Shown here one piece after another: positions 24,401 to 37,021 of a DNA stretch of 64,000 nt. Source of the DNA: Phalacrocorax aristotelis. Its lineage: Eukaryota; Chordata; Aves; Suliformes; Phalacrocoracidae. Position 1 is the stretch's first letter. Each line of letters starts with the position of its first letter. The notes beneath the pieces were generated by a model. It had not been told where the DNA came from, searched no databases, and worked only from the letters and a program-made list of their open reading frames with translations. A program made the position numbers and the translations under genes. The DNA lies in NCBI RefSeq assembly GCF_949628215.1, contig NC_134283.1, positions 24,778,975 through 24,842,974 on the forward strand, read 5' to 3'.

Positions 24401-24546
24401 ATGGTGTTGGTCAGCTGGCATTCCACGGTGTCCACAATGCAGTGCAGTTTGCGGAATGGTGGTACCACGTGCAGCAGGAGGAGAGCAAGGAGAAAAAGGA
24501 TGCTTTCCTGGACCCCGATGACCTGAGCTTCCAGGTGTCTTTGTAG
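21493..24546 (+). pseudogene. Decayed SLC26A2-like sulfate/anion transporter paralogue (unprocessed)
   Basis: Two blocks mirror the coding exons of SLC26A2: 21493-22097, a gap of 853 bp, then 22951-24546. The break falls at the same codon (GLYH versus GVYQ), so this is not a retrocopy. By hand count 43 of the first 75 residues of the second block match SLC26A2 (about 57%). The SLC26 signature region, the NTNICDL stretch and a full STAS domain are recognisable. Lesions: no ATG in the homologous frame (the ATG at 21497 is in another frame and meets a stop); frameshift with a small deletion near 21885; TAG at 21942-21944 where SLC26A2 has Arg; weak donor (CAC|GTACAA at 22098); TGA at 23314-23316; frameshift near 23470-23490; frameshift near 24020-24035. 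The acceptor at 22949-22950 is still good. It would have encoded a membrane anion transporter. As it stands it cannot yield a full protein. Confidence 0.9.
22098..22950 (+). other. Intron-equivalent of the SLC26A2-like pseudogene
   Basis: A relic intron of 853 bp lies between the two homologous blocks, much shorter than the 2368 bp of the intact gene. The donor has kept GT but its context is poor (CAC|GTACAA). The acceptor TGCTTTTCAG ending at 22950 is good. Open frames inside it (22287-22625 and its opposite strand) look incidental. Confidence 0.75.
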
Positions 24547-27500
24547 ACCTGTGTGTGAGGGACTATTTCTAAAGGGGGTGGGCTTGGTATGTACTTGAGA
24601 GCAGTTTTAGTCTTTGTGCAGTCAGAGCATGCAAAAAAGACTTTGTTGAACTGTCAGCAGCAGGCATGGGGCACAAGGCTTGGGGAAGGGTGTATGTCAG
24701 GAGAGATTGCCAACAGGTAAACAATCTGAGAGGCATTTCAAGGTCTGTCATATTGGTAAAGAGCCTGGATGGCTTTTAACCCTTCTCCTTTTTGGAAAGG
24801 GCTGTGATGGCACTAGGTGTGGTGCAGGGAGGCGGGATGCCAGGCTTCACCTGCAATATCCAGCAAAGTGCACCCCTCCAGCCCTTCCCCCACCAAATGC
24901 AACATCCTGGGGTCCCCTGCCAGCGTTGGCCCAGCCTCCCCACTCCACCCCTGCACAGCCACATGTCTCGTGTGGGCACTGAGGGGCATGAGCTGGGCCA
25001 GACCCCTCTCCTCTCCATCGGGGGTAAGTCTGAAGCACCACAGCGTGGCCCCGAGCCCTGGGCAGGGTGGCTGCTTGCCAACCGGGGTACCCTTTGCTGA
25101 GGCTTGGGGAGCCCCTGAGGGCTTACCCACCATCAGAAAGACCGATTGACTGCCAGTGTGGGCAAAAGCAGGAGGTAAGCTGGGGCCACCTCCGGGCTGG
25201 AGCCATGTCCTTCACTCTCTGGGTGACACTCGGAAGTGGTTTGGGCCCCGCACTGGCTGTAAGGGCCAGCAGCATGGGACAACCCTGTCCTTCTGTGTTA
25301 CAGGTGCTGTCACAGTCCTTGGGGAAGCAACAGGTATCACTCTGCAGCAATGGCAATCACAGGAGGAGACTTTGCAGGGGTTTATCCCCAGAGGTCTGTG
25401 AATGGCCCAAGCTTTATGGCTAAAAATCCCATTCCCCGTGGCACCCTGGCATTAACTGCCACCTGATTGCTCTTTGGGGACAGGGATGGTTGCGATGGGA
25501 CACTAAGGCAAAGGAGAGAGAAGCTGTAGGCAAGGTCTGCTCCAAGGATCCCTGGTGACAATTCTCACCTCCCCACAGGAAGGCACAGTCCCAGCCTCTG
25601 AGGCCAGGCGTGAGGGTAAGAGCTCTCCTGTGCTGTGCCTCTTGGCTATGCAGCTCAAGGTGTGCACCCCCAGACAGGAAAGGGCTGCAGCCAGCTCTAA
25701 CCCACCAGGAAGGTTCACAAACGAAACAGGAGCTTGTTACATGGAGTCTCCTTCTGTGTGCAACTCCAGTGTCCATATACTGGCCCAATGCAGAATTAAC
25801 TAGGGAGGGAGAATGTCTTCTCCATCCTCTCTTGTGCCACAGTCCCTTGAAAATTGCACTGGGGAGAAATGCACACCCCAAAGCATTTTTGGGTGCCAGA
25901 CATCGAGGCCACCCACTCACCTCCTGAAACGTGCAGCAGCGGGGGCTATGGCCTGGTTGCACCAGGGATGAGAACCACCAGCCCTACTCACCCCTGCACT
26001 CACTAATGTATATTCATCTTTTGCCACCTTTATTTTAGACTGCCCTTCTCTTCCCCCACAGCCACTCTGAGTCAATGCAGGGAAACAGATTGCAGAGACT
26101 CATTTATTTTCCAAACACCTTACAGCACAGAGTTTAACAGCCCCTCAATGGCCACAAAACAACAGCAACAAACCTGGCAACAGCAAAGGACCTCCCTTAA
26201 AAACAAAGAAGTTTCAGAAAACTGCTGGGAGTTTGATCAGCTGATAGCTCTTGCTCAGGCCGTGTGTGGTTTAGGACAGTTTGCTACAGGGGAGGAGAGG
26301 TGCTTTTCCCAGCAGTTATTTACAGACTGGGGTTCATGTGACTTCCATGGCTGAAATTACAGATTTCCCCCCCAAAAAGGTATCTGAGATCACCAGCTGC
26401 TCTTCATGAACTGTAAACCAGTAACACCTGTGCCACAGCTTACCACGGCCACACTTCTCCCAGTGTTTGGCAGAACCTGCACTGCCTTCCACACGCACGG
26501 CTGGAGACACAGTGGTGTTGCTCATGGTGGTGGGGCAGGGCTGCTTAGCGCTGGCAGCACCACCAGAGGCATACAGCTGGAGGGAACCTCAGCTCCGAAG
26601 TGGGCATGGGGACCTGTCCTTTCTGCTGGCTCTGCTTCTGCATCCCATGGGTGAGTTCTTGCTCTGAGCTATGAAGGCTCCACAGCATTGCCAAGTACCA
26701 GAATAGATTTTCTTCTGTGAACTCCATCTGTAAAAATACCTTCTATGTTGCATATTTAATATGTAACTATTCTCCTGGCCTCACCCAAGACATGCAGCAC
26801 CAAAGATATCCCGCAGAAGGGAACTCTACCTTTGGCAGCTACTTGGGAGCCCAGAGACAGGAGACTGTTGTAAGTAAAGTGCATGGAAAAGGAGTCCTAC
26901 TGGCTCTGTTCAGGAATATGTCTTCTTGTGGTCAAAAGACTATTTCAAATGGATTAAAAAGTGTGGTGTGCCCAGCTGCTTGCAGGTCCTTGGAGCAAGG
27001 TTAAGTGTCAGGTGAAGCTAAATTGACTGAAGGTGCCGGTGCAAGCCTTGCAGGGTGAGATGGACAGACATGCACAGCGGGTGCAAGTGTGAGCAGGGTG
27101 CAGCTCTCAGGAGCTGCACCACCTCTCTCCAAAGGTCCTCGCAGGCCATTGCAGCATGAGGAAACTCCCCAGGGAGGTTGTATCAGCCATGGAGCATAGA
27201 GGGGCAGTTTTGTGTCTAAACAGTGAGTCAGTAGACAAGAAAAGGCTTGTTACCTGCAAGGAATATGACCTTCCTTCCCCTTTGGAATAACATTGCCATA
27301 ATTTTCTTTATAAGGCTGTTTATGGAGAAAATTAAGTTGTTTTAGTTAGACTTTGATGCATTTATGATCTCAGTGGGTCATAAAGCCACAGCAGGAAATA
27401 AAAACAGTGCTGATAATTCCTGAGCACAGTCTGGCGCAAGATAGCGCAGATGAGATTACTGTCAGAGCGGTGGTTTCCACAGCCCTGTGCAATGGGAAAA

Positions 27501-30500
27501 GGCTGTTTATATAAGCAGTTTCTGCTCATAGCTGAGTGTGCTGTGAAAATGCCAAAGAGATACCTGGCAGTTTTTATGGGAAGCCTTCCCTTGGAAAGGA
27601 GAACTGAGGTGGCAACCTCCTTCCTTCTCTCCAGCCCAGAGCAGCTGGGATCTTGCTGGCAGACCTTGCTCAGGTTGCTTGCCTGGATCTCCCAGCCCAT
27701 CAGCTCCAGCATTGCCTTCCAGCTCACAAATCAAACATCCTGGTGACCCAGTGTTCCTCTGTACCCCGCAGATAGGCAAGGTAGCTCAAGGATAATTGCT
27801 ATTTTTGTATCAGTTCCTATGAAGAGGCCCTGGGTGGTAAATCACACAGAGGAGAGATGAGGAAGGACAAATGACGCTGTTCAAGGTCAGCTTATAATCA
27901 GTGTCAGGAGAGATCAGGCTGGCTTCTCACCACCTAGATCTCTGGGTGGAGGCAGATGTGAGCAGGAAGGACCCACAACAACTGCAGGCTGATTCCCAGT
28001 GGTAAGAGCACAGGGCTCCCATGTGCCCCCAGCACCTAATTGCAACAGCCTGAGTGCCCCTGTTTGCTGAAGGGCCTCAGCATCTCAGCTGGGGGCTGAC
28101 CCACTGCATCCCCCACCCAAGAGGACCTGCTGCTGTATCCCAGGGCATCTCACATGCCTGTCCCCTAAAGCTTCACTGGGGCTGAGGAAATGCCATGCAG
28201 CTGAAAGCAAATGTTATCCCTCCTGGTAAGCAGCTCACCTGTTATTCTCCTTCTCTCTCTCCCTCCTGCCTTGCTTTGGATCTATAAATACTCCAGGCAT
28301 GTGATAAATAGAGGATTGCTGCTAAGGCTTTGTCAACTGCAGCTGGAGCTGACTGTGCAACTGTTAATTATGCCTCAGCAGCAGCCGGACAGGTTTAAAT
28401 CCTTTTGATGCTTTGAAATGCTCCCTCTGGGGAAGTTTAAGGAATGAAGGATGTCATGGCTGACGGGTGTTTGCTTCCCCTTCTAGAAAGCATACAAGAC
28501 ACTGACTGCTGCGTGGAAGGCTGTTCTCCTCACTCCTGTTGGCTGTTCTCCTCATTCCCGTTGCCTGTTCCTGGAAACACACGCTGTATAATGGCAAGAA
28601 GATGCTTCTGCAGATCTGTAACCACAATAAAACAGCTTGCACATGCTGGCAGCACGCTTAGAGTTTACCCGTGTAATCTTTCCCTAGCAGACAAAACTGA
28701 GTTGGAACAAACACAGTGAGCTGCGGGTGATGGCACTGGATTTTCTGGAAGGGAAAAAAAAGGGTTAGGGCCAGCATGAATGCCTTATCGGAGATAGCCT
28801 GGTGATGAAAGAATCAGCAGGCAGTGGCTTGGGCTAACATAGTCCAGCTGCAGGTGAAAAGCTCCCAAGGGGTTCAGCAAAACCCAGGGTCTCTACTGTG
28901 CCCCTTCTACCCCAGCCCCCCAGGAGCTTGCCAGGCTGAGCTGTGTGGGTGACTGAGTCTTCATCTACAAGCTTGCTGCTCTGGGTTGCTTTATGGGTTT
29001 GCTGTGCCATATTTCTACTTGTGTTTCTCAGAAGAAAGGCTTTGCTCTGACACATTCATGGCAGCTTCCAAACTCTTCCACTGACTGAGGGGCATGCACC
29101 CCTCAGCTTAAATCCTGGTCTAAAACATTCAAAGTCATGGGACAGCCACATCAGAAAACCTTCCTAAGCCACTGGGTAAAAATCCCTTCCTTCTTCTGCC
29201 ACTCACCCCTACCCTCTAGTACAAAGTGCCCTGGGTGCTGTGTGGGTGCCCTGTGTAGAGTTATCATCACGGATGGTGGATGATGCCCTGGCAATATGAA
29301 AGAAAAATCCAAGCTGCAAACATCAGAAGGTGATTGTGGGCAAGTGTCTCCAAAGCCACTTGCAGAGCTGGGGTGGAGCCAGGCCTGGAGCTGCAGGGCT
29401 TGGGGCCAGGCACCCTACTCAAACTGTGTGCTCAAGGGAAAGACAGGGGGAGGTAGAGGATGGATCTTCAGTCCTGGCTTTTGCACCAGCTGTGCTAAGT
29501 TGATATTAAATCCACCAAGTTTACTACTAACCTGAGCTCCACACATCTACTTAAGAAGTGCTTTTCACACTTATTCTCCTCTTAGAAGATTGCTCTAGGG
29601 CACTGTAAAGCACTGTAAAGTCCTTGTCATAAACAATAGTCTGCTTTCACAGATATATCCTCCTGGACATAGTCTCCTTCCAACCGTGATGACTGCAGGC
29701 CAAATACCGGGTGTGATTTCTATTGGGCCATCAAATAAATGATGTTGCTGGCAGATGATGCTGCCTTCACCAAGCTGGCAGTGCACACAGGTGTGGATAC
29801 CCAGGCACAGCAGCCCACATAAACACTGAGGCACATGCACTTACAAGCCCAACCTTGTAGGTGTTCACCCAGGCACAACTCCGCTGCACCATTTCCAAGA
29901 CCCAGCTCTCCAACTCAGGTTCCCTGTGCAGAGCTTGCAGCATGACTGGGCTGTGATAATTTGCCAGCAAAGCCTAGGGTCTTCTCCTGCTACAGCCACA
30001 TGGAAAAGAGCCTCCAGCCCCCATGTCTCCATGTGTCTCTGTGACATTTGGACCCTGCTATGAAGGTTGCATGGGTGGTGCAGCCTGAAGGTGAGAGCCT
30101 GGTGAAGGGGGATGTAACCACAGCATACTGTTCCCTGCTCCATCCTTGGCAAGTCACTGAGCATCCAAACCCTCTTTGCCTTGAGTTCTTTCCCTCCCTC
30201 CACCTGCTGTAAAGTGGAAGCGATGAGATTCATATCCCTGAAGGGAGCTGCCAGGGCTCAAACCAGACAGCTTTGCAAGTGACATTTTTGGTAGCATTTC
30301 CAGATTTTCAATGGCCAGGAATAGGAAGGGGAAGAGACACAGCACCATTTGAGATGCAAAATCTCCTGCATTACTTGACTGGGGATATGCTCAATTTGTT
30401 TTTTCCACAGTGAATCTAAGAGAAGGGGCTTTTCCCAGTGACATTCTTGTGAAAACAGGATATTTTGGTCTTTTTTTAATGATACAGCTCAGTATCCTCA

Positions 30501-33090
30501 GTTTAATCAGCAACCCAGCACCCCTGGGAGCACTGGAGAAGCAGGGGTGACAGCTGTCCGTCAGCAGCCGCTGGGTTCCCAGCAATCCCCTTCTCCTCTG
30601 CTTACAAACAGCCTCTCCTCCAAAGGAGAGCAGATTTACATTACCAGCACGAGCAGCACCTCTTATCTCAGCAGCACCTGGAGCGATAAGGGCAGTTGCA
30701 TAAGTGATTAACATTAATGTCCAAAGAAGCAGAGCAGCTTCCTGGAGAGGCTGAGAAATGCTTCCTCACATCTACTGGGGGAAACTGGCCCTGGCAGCAG
30801 GTTCCCACTTCCCATGTCCCAGCAGTGTCAGGCTGGGCAGTGGCGCTGAGGCTGCAATGATGTCTGGGGCACAACCACGTCATCCAATTTTAGACATGCA
30901 ATGGAAATTCATCTTCTCAGACCCTGCTGATCAAGACAGGTATGTTTCTCCAGAGATGGAGATGTTTTTCTAGAGAGTTCAGAGCCCTTGGAGGCAGCCT
31001 GTCTTTTCCCATGGCTATAGAGGGGGCCCAGGGGGACAAGTCTAATTTGGACATCCCCAGAGGATGTCTAGGGAGTAAATAATGCAAAGAGCCTACCCAC
31101 TCTTCTGCAGGCATAATAACAATCTTTGTGTTACAGACCCCACGCGACCTGCTTTCCTGAGCACTCAACAACCATTTGGACAAATTAGCAGCTGATGCAT
31201 GCAGGTAATTGTACCTACAGACTGGGAGTTAGCCACTTTGGAAAGATAGATGGGGGAGAGTCACCTCACCTCACTCAGGCTATGCAGAAGTAAATGGGAA
31301 TGGTAGGATCCTGTGGCTCTGATGAAGAGAGAGGACTGGAGTTTCACCCTGCCTAAGACAGGTGCCAAAAGCAGAGGGGATAACTCATGGCTGGGGATCC
31401 CATCTCATTGCACAGCCCAGGCTGGCTGCAGGTAGGGTGAGGGTGTCCTTGTACATCCCTGAAAGGGAAAGCTGTGCCATCACCCCACCACCCGCAGTGC
31501 TCTACCAGTAACAGTCACACCGTGGTTCCCAGAGGGACCAATGCCACTCCAAAGGGAGAAGCTGTCAGCTGTCGCAGAAGGAAGAAACAGGAGGAAGGAC
31601 AGAGATGGAATGAGCTGAAAAAAAAAGATTACTCAGGGCAAAATTCTTGCAGTGTCCAGGATACAAGCAGCAGAGCTGCTGATCTACAAAATAGTGAAGC
31701 CAGCCCGGTGACTGGGAAATCTTCCTGCAATTGCTGTTTTGCATTGAACTAGCTCTGCTCTTCGCCCTTTTTTCATACTTGTCTGGAGAGGAATTGGATG
31801 GAGTCAATTTGTTCCACTTTGTGTCTGATCATTTTTTGCCTTTTAATCAGGAAGTCCATCGGAGGGGGGAGGCAGATCAAAGTGCCTCCATTTTACTCAT
31901 GGCTACAAGCCCAGGGCCCCGTGCTGCCCAGCCAAGGCTCTTTAGTGACAAATAATGCTGCCCCCAGTCATTGCCCTGGAGAGGACAATCCACCCCACTT
32001 GCCTGGCGATGCTCCCTCCTGGTTACAAGCGGGTGCTCTGCTTCTTGATGTTCCATTAGTCACTTAGGGGCTCATGTCTCACTAACTCTTAGGAGACCTC
32101 ACTGGGGAAAACAGCTCTGTAGTTCGTCCAGCTCCATTCACGGAAGATTACTCTGGCTAAAACAGTCTTGCAGCTTCTTTAAAAGAAGGCAGTTCCCTGG
32201 TCTGCAGCCTGACCTGAGAGGACTGCTGTGATAAGTGCAGGTACTGCTCGCTGCATCAGCAGGCAGAGCTGCAGATGCTTCTCTGCTGAAGACCTCAGCT
32301 GGGGATACTGCAACACTGGCACAAAGCACAGGGGCTGGGCTGGCCTTGGGAGGCACCTTGGTTTAGCAACAAGCATCTCCCGAGGACCCAGGTAGATAAG
32401 GGAGGCGCATGGTGCAGGCCCACCCAGCCCTGCCCTCCACCGGTGCAGGCAAGCCTGGCAGAGCAAACCCCTCACTGGAGCTTTTTGGAGGCCAGGGAGC
32501 AGCAGCGCTGCTGCCCCTGCATGCATGGTGTCCAAACTGCCTCCATGCGTACCCTGCCCTGACTTGAGTCATCAAAAGTCGCCGCTTCCACAGGGATTGT
32601 TTAGCAAAGAGGAAAGTAGTGTTGTCAGACTGTGGTGTGGGCTTGTCGCGATGGCCATGGGCCGGCTCCCAGTTAGATACAGTGTGTTAGGGGAAGAGTA
32701 ACCCACTGAGGAAAACCATTGATGTGAGGGGACACTGGAAAAATAAGGTCAGGGAGAATGAGGGAAGAGCAGAACTCTGCTGGTCTGGCCAGAGCAGCTC
32801 CTGAGGCAGCGATGTGCCAGCTGGCCACCTGAGACATCCCAGCTATTAGCTAACAAACTGGCTCAGCTGCTGGCACTTATGATTTGAACAGTCCGAGAGG
32901 GGAAGCCTGTGCCGATGAGACTGAGGAAAGCGAGGAGGGGACAGGAGCGGAGTGGGGAGGACACAGACACAGACACAGACCACAGCCTGAGGAGCACTGG
33001 GCTCTATGCTGCCTTCTTGGCAGCTGTGATCTGGCTGGCTCATTAGTGCACATTATCACGTCCTTTAAGAGTTTGAAGTACTTGTTATGA
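24547..33090. other. Intergenic, nothing recognised
   Basis: More GC-rich than the left part of the window, giving many overlapping open frames on both strands (24776-25149, 25420-25962) without family motifs. One short frame at 30758-30973 plus meets a splice-donor-like GACAG|GTATGT at 30935-30945; see findings. No AATAAA-terminated transcript was recognised for the pseudogene. Confidence 0.4.
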
Positions 33091-33120
33091 CTAATAATAA
33101 CAATAACAACAATAATAGTA
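33091..33120. repeat. (TAA/CAA)n trinucleotide microsatellite
   Basis: Short imperfect run of TAA and CAA triplets in AT-rich sequence. It is an ordinary simple repeat, and no function is inferred. Confidence 0.75.
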
Positions 33121-36100
33121 AAGATTAAAAATAATTAAGGAAGCAAACCATAGAGGAAATTGGATGTTCAACTGCATGGATAACCCAGGGGACTCCCCCA
33201 GGGTCCTTCCCTAGGGACAAGGCCAATGTTACAAGGAGACGGTCAAGGTCCACCTGAGCAGAACAAGGATTTGGAGAGATTTCAGAAGAGCCAGCAAACC
33301 TTCTGTCTCTGATATATTGTTATTATTGCCTCCTTTTCAGGCTGCTTGCCCAAGAATACCTCAATTTTAATGAAAAGACAGCAGAGGAGAGCTGACAAGC
33401 AGACTCCTGACTGTGGGGACCTTCTTACGGGGGGCTGGAGAAGCTCGTGAGCGCCTCCATGCCGGTAGCTATGCTTTCTCCAAGTGTGGCAATCAGTAGG
33501 TGACAGCTTGTCATCATCTGTGGGGGTGGCAGACGTGCAACACTGGCATAAAGTGGGGGATATAGGAAGAAGTGAATGATGGCCCAAATAATCTGCAGCT
33601 GGTAACAAATCGAGCTGTGGAGCCAAATGATGTTCCACATAGGGCCTAAGGCAGAGGTTGGTGTTGTGAGCACAGCTAAATGATGGGGTTTCTGTATTTT
33701 TTTATCTGGCAATAATATAGATCTCAGAAACCCTGCGGGAAACTCTTTTTGTTGGTGCTGTCATCAATAAAAAAACGTGAGGAGGGTAAATTGTTTTTTA
33801 GTGCACCCCTAACAGCCTGTAATCTCAGTGCCTAGCAGCTGTCAGGCTTGTGGCGCACGGATGGCGAGGACAGGGTCTCAGCTCAGGCGGGCAGGAGGTG
33901 ACGCAGTGTTATCATGATGGGCAAAATCAGAGCAGGGAGAGCTTTGTGCCCACCTGTCTGGCAGCAAGGAAAACCTCCAAGTTTCTTGGCCTTCAGTAAA
34001 GTAAGAAAAACGCTCAAAGCAGGGCAGGATGAAGGCAGGGAGAGGAACTGAAACGAGCTTCATTTGCTTGGTCTGAAAAAACATGAGACGTGGAGGAGGT
34101 GGATTTAGAGGGTGAACACTAAGCTGGACTCCAGTTCCAGCTGCACCGCAGCAGCTCTGGTCACCTACTGCCCTTGGCATCTATGGCAAAATCCTGCAGT
34201 TTTGTCAGGTCTTGCAGTTTTGGGGCTCTTTGGTGGATGTTTGGACAGCCCCAGCTTCTGGGAACTACTAAAGTCTGTGAAGATAGCTGTTGCATCTTTA
34301 AAAATGTATATTGCTCATATAGTTATGGAAAAAAAACACAGAAAAGGTGAGAGTCCAGCAAGAAGAAAATCTTTCTTTTCTTTTCTTTCTTTCTTCAGCG
34401 ACTGAGAAGTGTGTTTCAGCAGGTATAACTGTGGTTTCTTTATAAAGTAGAGACAAGATTAAATGTATTGTAAAATACATGCCAAGCCAGACAGCAGCGG
34501 AGACTCACAAAGCAGGTAACGGATAATAGATACTGAGGTGCAATAATGCAAAGGAGAAATAACAGTGGTGAATGCTGACATCTCAAAGTTGTTTCTATTT
34601 CAAACCATCCTTGCCAAGGAATATGTTCATCACTTTTCTATGTTATGCTAATTTATTGTTTGTTTTTTTTTTTAAGAAAAGAACATTTAATTGAATCTTT
34701 GAACTTCCAACAAATGCTGGCCCTCTCTTCCAAATCAATATTTACTCTAAACACAACAGTTGGCAGTGCCGAGCATCCCCCGCCACCACTGCTCTGCGCT
34801 GCAAGCGAGTGCGTAGTGCTTGGGCACAGGGCGGCTTGTGGGGGACAAGGTCATGCAGGGACGGGGCTGCTCCGCTTGGTGTGAGTGCTGGTAGGAGGGC
34901 ACTTGGGCACGAAAGTTCGGAGAGTATTTATTTTGAGATGCGGTAGTATGCCAAAAATAAATTCAAAACCCCAAACCAAGGCAGGTACACTTCGACCCCC
35001 TTACAGCGATGTGCCGAGGGGAGTGCAGGCGAAGGCTCGCCGGCCACTGGATGGCATTGTTGTTTCACGTGGATAAAAGCTGCGGAGGCTGCCCTAGCCC
35101 GTGGTCTGGAGCTGCTGCAGGAGGTTGGGCACCAGTTTTGGGGAGACTCTGTGGTTCCTCTAACCATGATATGACGGTGGTCGTGGCCTGAGTGACACCG
35201 CACATTGGCAGATCTGCCATTGCAGGGCAGAGGGTGCTGGGAAAAGCCTGGTCTGCACCATGCTCAGCTGTCCCCAAAGGTGCCACCACTGCAGCCAGGC
35301 TGGCTTCAGCTCCCTGCCTGCAGAGAGCAGCTGGAGGCTGAGCACAGCCAGCCCTGGCCCGGGCACCGTGTGGGGATTGCCCTTTGCTGGGGCAGCCAAG
35401 GGTGACAGAGGGTGCAACCTTCCTGTGTGCCCCTTGCTATCCTGGTGCAGACCAAAGGGAGCTAACACCACTGCTGAAGTACCCTCTGTGCGGTGCGTTT
35501 GGAAGGAGGCAGGACTTGGGATCTGGGAGGTGAGCAGCCCTGGCTTAGGCCAGTCAAAGTTTAGGGGCTGGTGGCATTCACATGAGATGTTGCAGACATG
35601 CTGGAGCCCCTCTGCATTTACTCACCTCATAACACCCTTCCTTCCACCCCACCTATCCAGGCCACTGTGTCTTTAAAGCAACGGAGTCATTCCTCCCGAT
35701 CGTCCGCTCATGGGAAGGGAACATCTCACCCTTTGCAGTGGGGAAGAGGCAGCTCAGCCAGTGCGGAGGGAAGAGCCCCGTGGGTGGGAAGGTCCCTGAA
35801 GCAGATGATGCTGAGCAGGCAACGTTTAAAGGAAAGGAGACTTGCTGCTCTCACACCTTCACATGTAGATTGGGAAAAATGAATATTTGAAAAGAAAATG
35901 TTAGACTGGAGGGCTTGATGCTTCGTTGGTGGAATGAGCTCCTAAGAGCGCTTCCTTAGAGCATGTAGGCAGCCCTGCCACTAATACTGCTTTTTAACTA
36001 TCTGCATAAGCAGCTCCTGCCTCTCCAACGAAGACACATACCTGTTTATAGGCTCTTAGAGCTGTCAAGATCTCCACATCCAGTGCAAGCACTGCAGAAG

Positions 36101-36620
36101 GAAACAGGAACATCAGTGCATCTTGAAGCATTAGCTTCAGGAGAAGCCCCTGGGAGTGCCTGCGCATTTATGTGTGCAGGGAAGGACTGTTCCCTGCTTC
36201 TTTCCACACGAGGAGTAGAAAGCGCCAGCTGCAACAGGCGGGTGGTACACTCCAGATACGCCAAAGGGCTCTTCACACAAGGATTAATTAATACAGGAAC
36301 CCCTTGGTGCCAGATGCCAAAAATGTGTTCGTAATGCAGTGGGAGGAATTAATGGAAGAACAATCAATTGAGGCAGTGGTGTCCTCTCTGGCTGAGGGAC
36401 TTGTTTAACGGCAGATCACTGGAGGCTTGGAGAGTGTCCTGGGGACGCCGTGTGCTTGCCTGAGCCCACATGCCCAACTCCTTCTTAACCTCTTCCTTAG
36501 ATAGCCACTATAGAGACAAGGGATGGGGTTAGATGGACCGCTTGTATTTCCCAAGCACTCCAATAACTTTGCTGAATGCTGCTGGGATGCTTGAGGCTAC
36601 TGTGGCTAGACCACAGGCAC
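33121..36620. other. Intergenic, nothing recognised
   Basis: No supported gene or element. Open frames at 33282-33712 (minus) and 34928-35676 (both strands) overlap each other and lack motifs. A run of T at 34662-34674 is a simple homopolymer. Confidence 0.4.
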
Positions 36621-37021
36621 CTTTTCCTTTTCCTTTTCCTTTTCCTTTTCCTTTTCCTTTTCCTTTTCCTTTTCCTTTTCCTTTTCCCTTTCCTTTCCTT
36701 TCCTTTCCTTTCCTTTCCTTTCCTTTCCTTTCCTTTCCTTTCCTTTCCTTTCCTTTCCTTTCCTTTCCTTTCCTTTCCTTTCCTTTCCTTTCCTTTCCTT
36801 TCCTTTCCTTTCCTTTCCTTTCCTTTCCTTTCCTTTCCTTTTTCCTTTCCTTTTTCCTTTCCCCTTTCCTTTCCCCTTTCCTTTCCCCTTTCCTTTCCCC
36901 TTTCCTTTTTCCTTTCCTTTTTCCTTCCCTTCCCTCCCCTCCCCTCCCCTTCCCTCCCCTTTCCTTCCCTCCCCTTTCCTTCCCTCCCATTTCCCCTTTC
37001 CTTTCCTCTTTCTTTTTTCCC
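36621..37021. repeat. Polypyrimidine microsatellite: (TTTTCC)n then (TTTCC)n, about 400 bp
   Basis: The plus strand is almost pure C/T for 400 bases. It begins with about eleven TTTTCC hexamers (36621-36686), changes to about thirty near-perfect TTTCC pentamers (to 36840), then becomes interrupted with C-richer variants. All reading frames stay open on both strands, producing spurious low-complexity proteins rich in Phe/Leu/Pro or Lys/Gly/Glu. Such mirror-symmetric homopurine-homopyrimidine tracts can form triplex (H-) DNA and are prone to length change. Confidence 0.95.

Noticed and set aside
21493-24546. Reading the second SLC26A2-like locus as an active gene with sequencing errors
   Set aside because: Besides indels it has two nonsense substitutions, no start in frame and a poor donor. 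So many independent faults are unlikely to be errors, while the neighbouring SLC26A2 is clean.
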